Shown: positions 62,753-64,000 of the stretch, in pieces | How positions within the stretch are numbered: position 1 is the first letter of the stretch | Layout: every line of letters begins with the position of its first letter | Assembly: GCF_030272615.1 (NCBI RefSeq) | Contig: NC_081411.1 | Coordinates: forward strand, 216,086,154 to 216,150,153 | DNA length: 64,000 nt | DNA from: Cryptomeria japonica | Lineage: Eukaryota; Streptophyta; Pinopsida; Cupressales; Cupressaceae | Direction: 5' to 3' | The notes under the pieces: model-generated | Seen by the model: the letters and a program-made list of their open reading frames with translations, nothing else | The model's database searches: none | What the model was told of the DNA's origin: nothing | Program-made: the position numbers and the translations under genes

Positions 62753-64000
62753 TGTCTTGATATTATTATTTTGTCATTGATGTCAAGAAATTGATTTTCT
62801 AATTCAGTATGATGTTGCCATATCTTAAGAAATATGATATGAAGATTATAAAGAAGTCGGTAAAGACACAGGAAAGAATATGATGAATAAAGGGATAAGT
62901 TATTCAATGGGAAACTCTACCGAGTCAGACAATGATGAGATCTTGATGTTTTAGATTGTTTTAACATCATACATATGTTATAAAATGTAAAGGTTAATAC
63001 TACACTATGTTATCAGGCAAAGAACCTAGTCGGTAAACTCTAAGGAACCTAGTCGGTAAACCCTAAGGTTATCGCAGTCGGTTAATGAAGACATAATGTC
63101 TACCGAGTAAAGTTAGTATTCACCGAGTTGTAACCGAGCTATAACAGATTGCATTAAATGTTTACATGTGATATTTAATGAAAGAAGCTGATGAGCTTGA
63201 GTGGATCAATGATAGGCAAGTCGTGTAAGAAGTTTGTTAACAAATCTAAGGCAATGGAAAGTCGACAAGAAGATCTACAGCTTAGATTGAACTGCATTAC
63301 CCTAACACAAGTTCCAAGATGATTGTGCAAGTTCCGAGGCAGGGTAAAACATTTTTCAGATCGTAAGATACAATGAACCTGGACAAGATTGAAGATCTGA
63401 TGGCTATGATTGATCATGGGAAATGTGATCAAGGAGATTAAGTGGTTAGATGATTGTTTATAAATAAGGAACTATTGATAAATAGTGGATGCAGGCAAGT
63501 GTATGCATAGGGATGCTACATAGTGATCATCGAGCACAGAAGCTTGAAGACCTATTGGAATAACAGAGTATTGATGCCCAACAAATAGACAAGAATAGTT
63601 CTATGTCTAGATTGTGTTGAACAAATAAGAATCTGCTTTAGCATTTTAGACGTAAAGTTGCAGATAGATTGTATTACTATTAGCTTGTGAAAGTAACAGG
63701 AAATCTCTTAACCGAGTGGACTTAACAGTCTTATAAGAAAATCCTCTAACAAGGTGACATTCTAAATGAGTGTTTGAAATCCTTTGACAAGGTCACTTCT
63801 AACAAAGTGAAGATCCTAACAGATTTGAGGGAAATCCCTTAACCGAGTCACACCTAGCAATGTGTTTTGTAATCTTTAACAGGATTGGCTTTTAACCGAG
63901 CATACTCTAGAAGAGTATATTTCTTAGTGGGTCCGAAATCCCACAGTGGTTTTTCCCTATTTGGGTTTCCACGTTAAATCTGGTGTTATGAGGTTTATAT
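62753..64000 (+). mobile_element. LTR of another Copia element (E), running off the window
   Basis: It begins TGTCTTGATATTATTATTTT with the nearby TCATTGATGTCAAG word. It carries repeated ACCTAGTCGGTAAAC, ACCGAGT and AATCCCTTAACCGAG lines, and ends in the window with AGTGGTTTTTCCCTATTTGGGTTTCCACG. The 63,690-63,990 part aligns by eye with the Copia A LTR at 38,400-38,780. The 3' boundary is beyond 64,000. Confidence 0.65.

Overview
The window is nuclear DNA of a plant, most likely a seed plant with a large repeat-rich genome, possibly a gymnosperm. The evidence is AT-rich sequence, GT..AG introns, SIRE-like Copia LTRs full of CCGGT words, a chromodomain Gypsy element, a CACTA element and one plant receptor-like-kinase-type gene. 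The gymnosperm placement is inference. No rRNA, tRNA, CRISPR array or bacterial-type operon was seen. Almost all of the window is nested mobile DNA; only about 3 kb looks like an ordinary host gene.

Layout. 1-8.2 kb: a decayed CACTA (En/Spm) element with a TNP2-type transposase gene (TAD, TNP2, DUF4218, DUF4216, acidic tail) and a second gene of the Ptta/En/Spm type. 8.2-11.4 kb: no gene, one LTR relic with a primer binding site. 11.5-14.6 kb, minus strand: a long decayed ORF of unknown function. 15.2-16.6 kb: a tandem repeat of exactly 263 bp. 16.8-19.0 kb: the 3' half of a Copia polyprotein (Copia A). 19,043-36,952: a large terminal-inverted-repeat (TIR) element. 36.95-46.3 kb: the tail and 3' LTR of Copia A, whose LTR is split by a complete minus-strand Copia B (38,812-46,185, target duplication AATTA). 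46.3-48.2 kb: the 3' half of a Gypsy chromovirus. 48,998-49,829: a small hAT-like non-autonomous element. 50.8-53.8 kb: a nine-exon kinase gene with an unusual helical N-terminus, followed at 55.2-56.9 kb by a decayed tandem copy that lost the kinase core. 58.1-59.7 kb: a 1.55-kb purine tract. 60-64 kb: Copia LTR relics, an array of eleven near-palindromes and a gag fragment.

The most interesting object is the TIR element at 19,043-36,952. It has 24-bp perfect TIRs, a 4-bp AAGA target duplication inside Copia A, GCGTACGC-type repeats near both ends, and two convergent genes. One is a minus-strand DDE transposase with SENY, SDN..QFKN and HGKG motifs. I recall this pattern from uncharacterised cnidarian, fish and moss proteins and tentatively place it near the Sola superfamily. 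The other is a plus-strand multi-exon gene of unknown function. Without its insertion the element is about 11.4 kb. The insertion is itself notable: an LTR element (28,174-34,633, duplication ACCAT) with LTRs, primer site and purine tract but no protease, integrase, reverse transcriptase or RNase H that I can see. Instead it carries a coiled-coil/zinc-knuckle Gag-like ORF and a roughly 1,000-codon ORF of unknown function.

Inferred order of insertion: Gypsy, then Copia A, then (independently) the TIR element and Copia B into Copia A, then the LTR element into the TIR element. Most coding regions carry stops or frameshifts, so the window is a graveyard with recoverable structure rather than a set of active genes.
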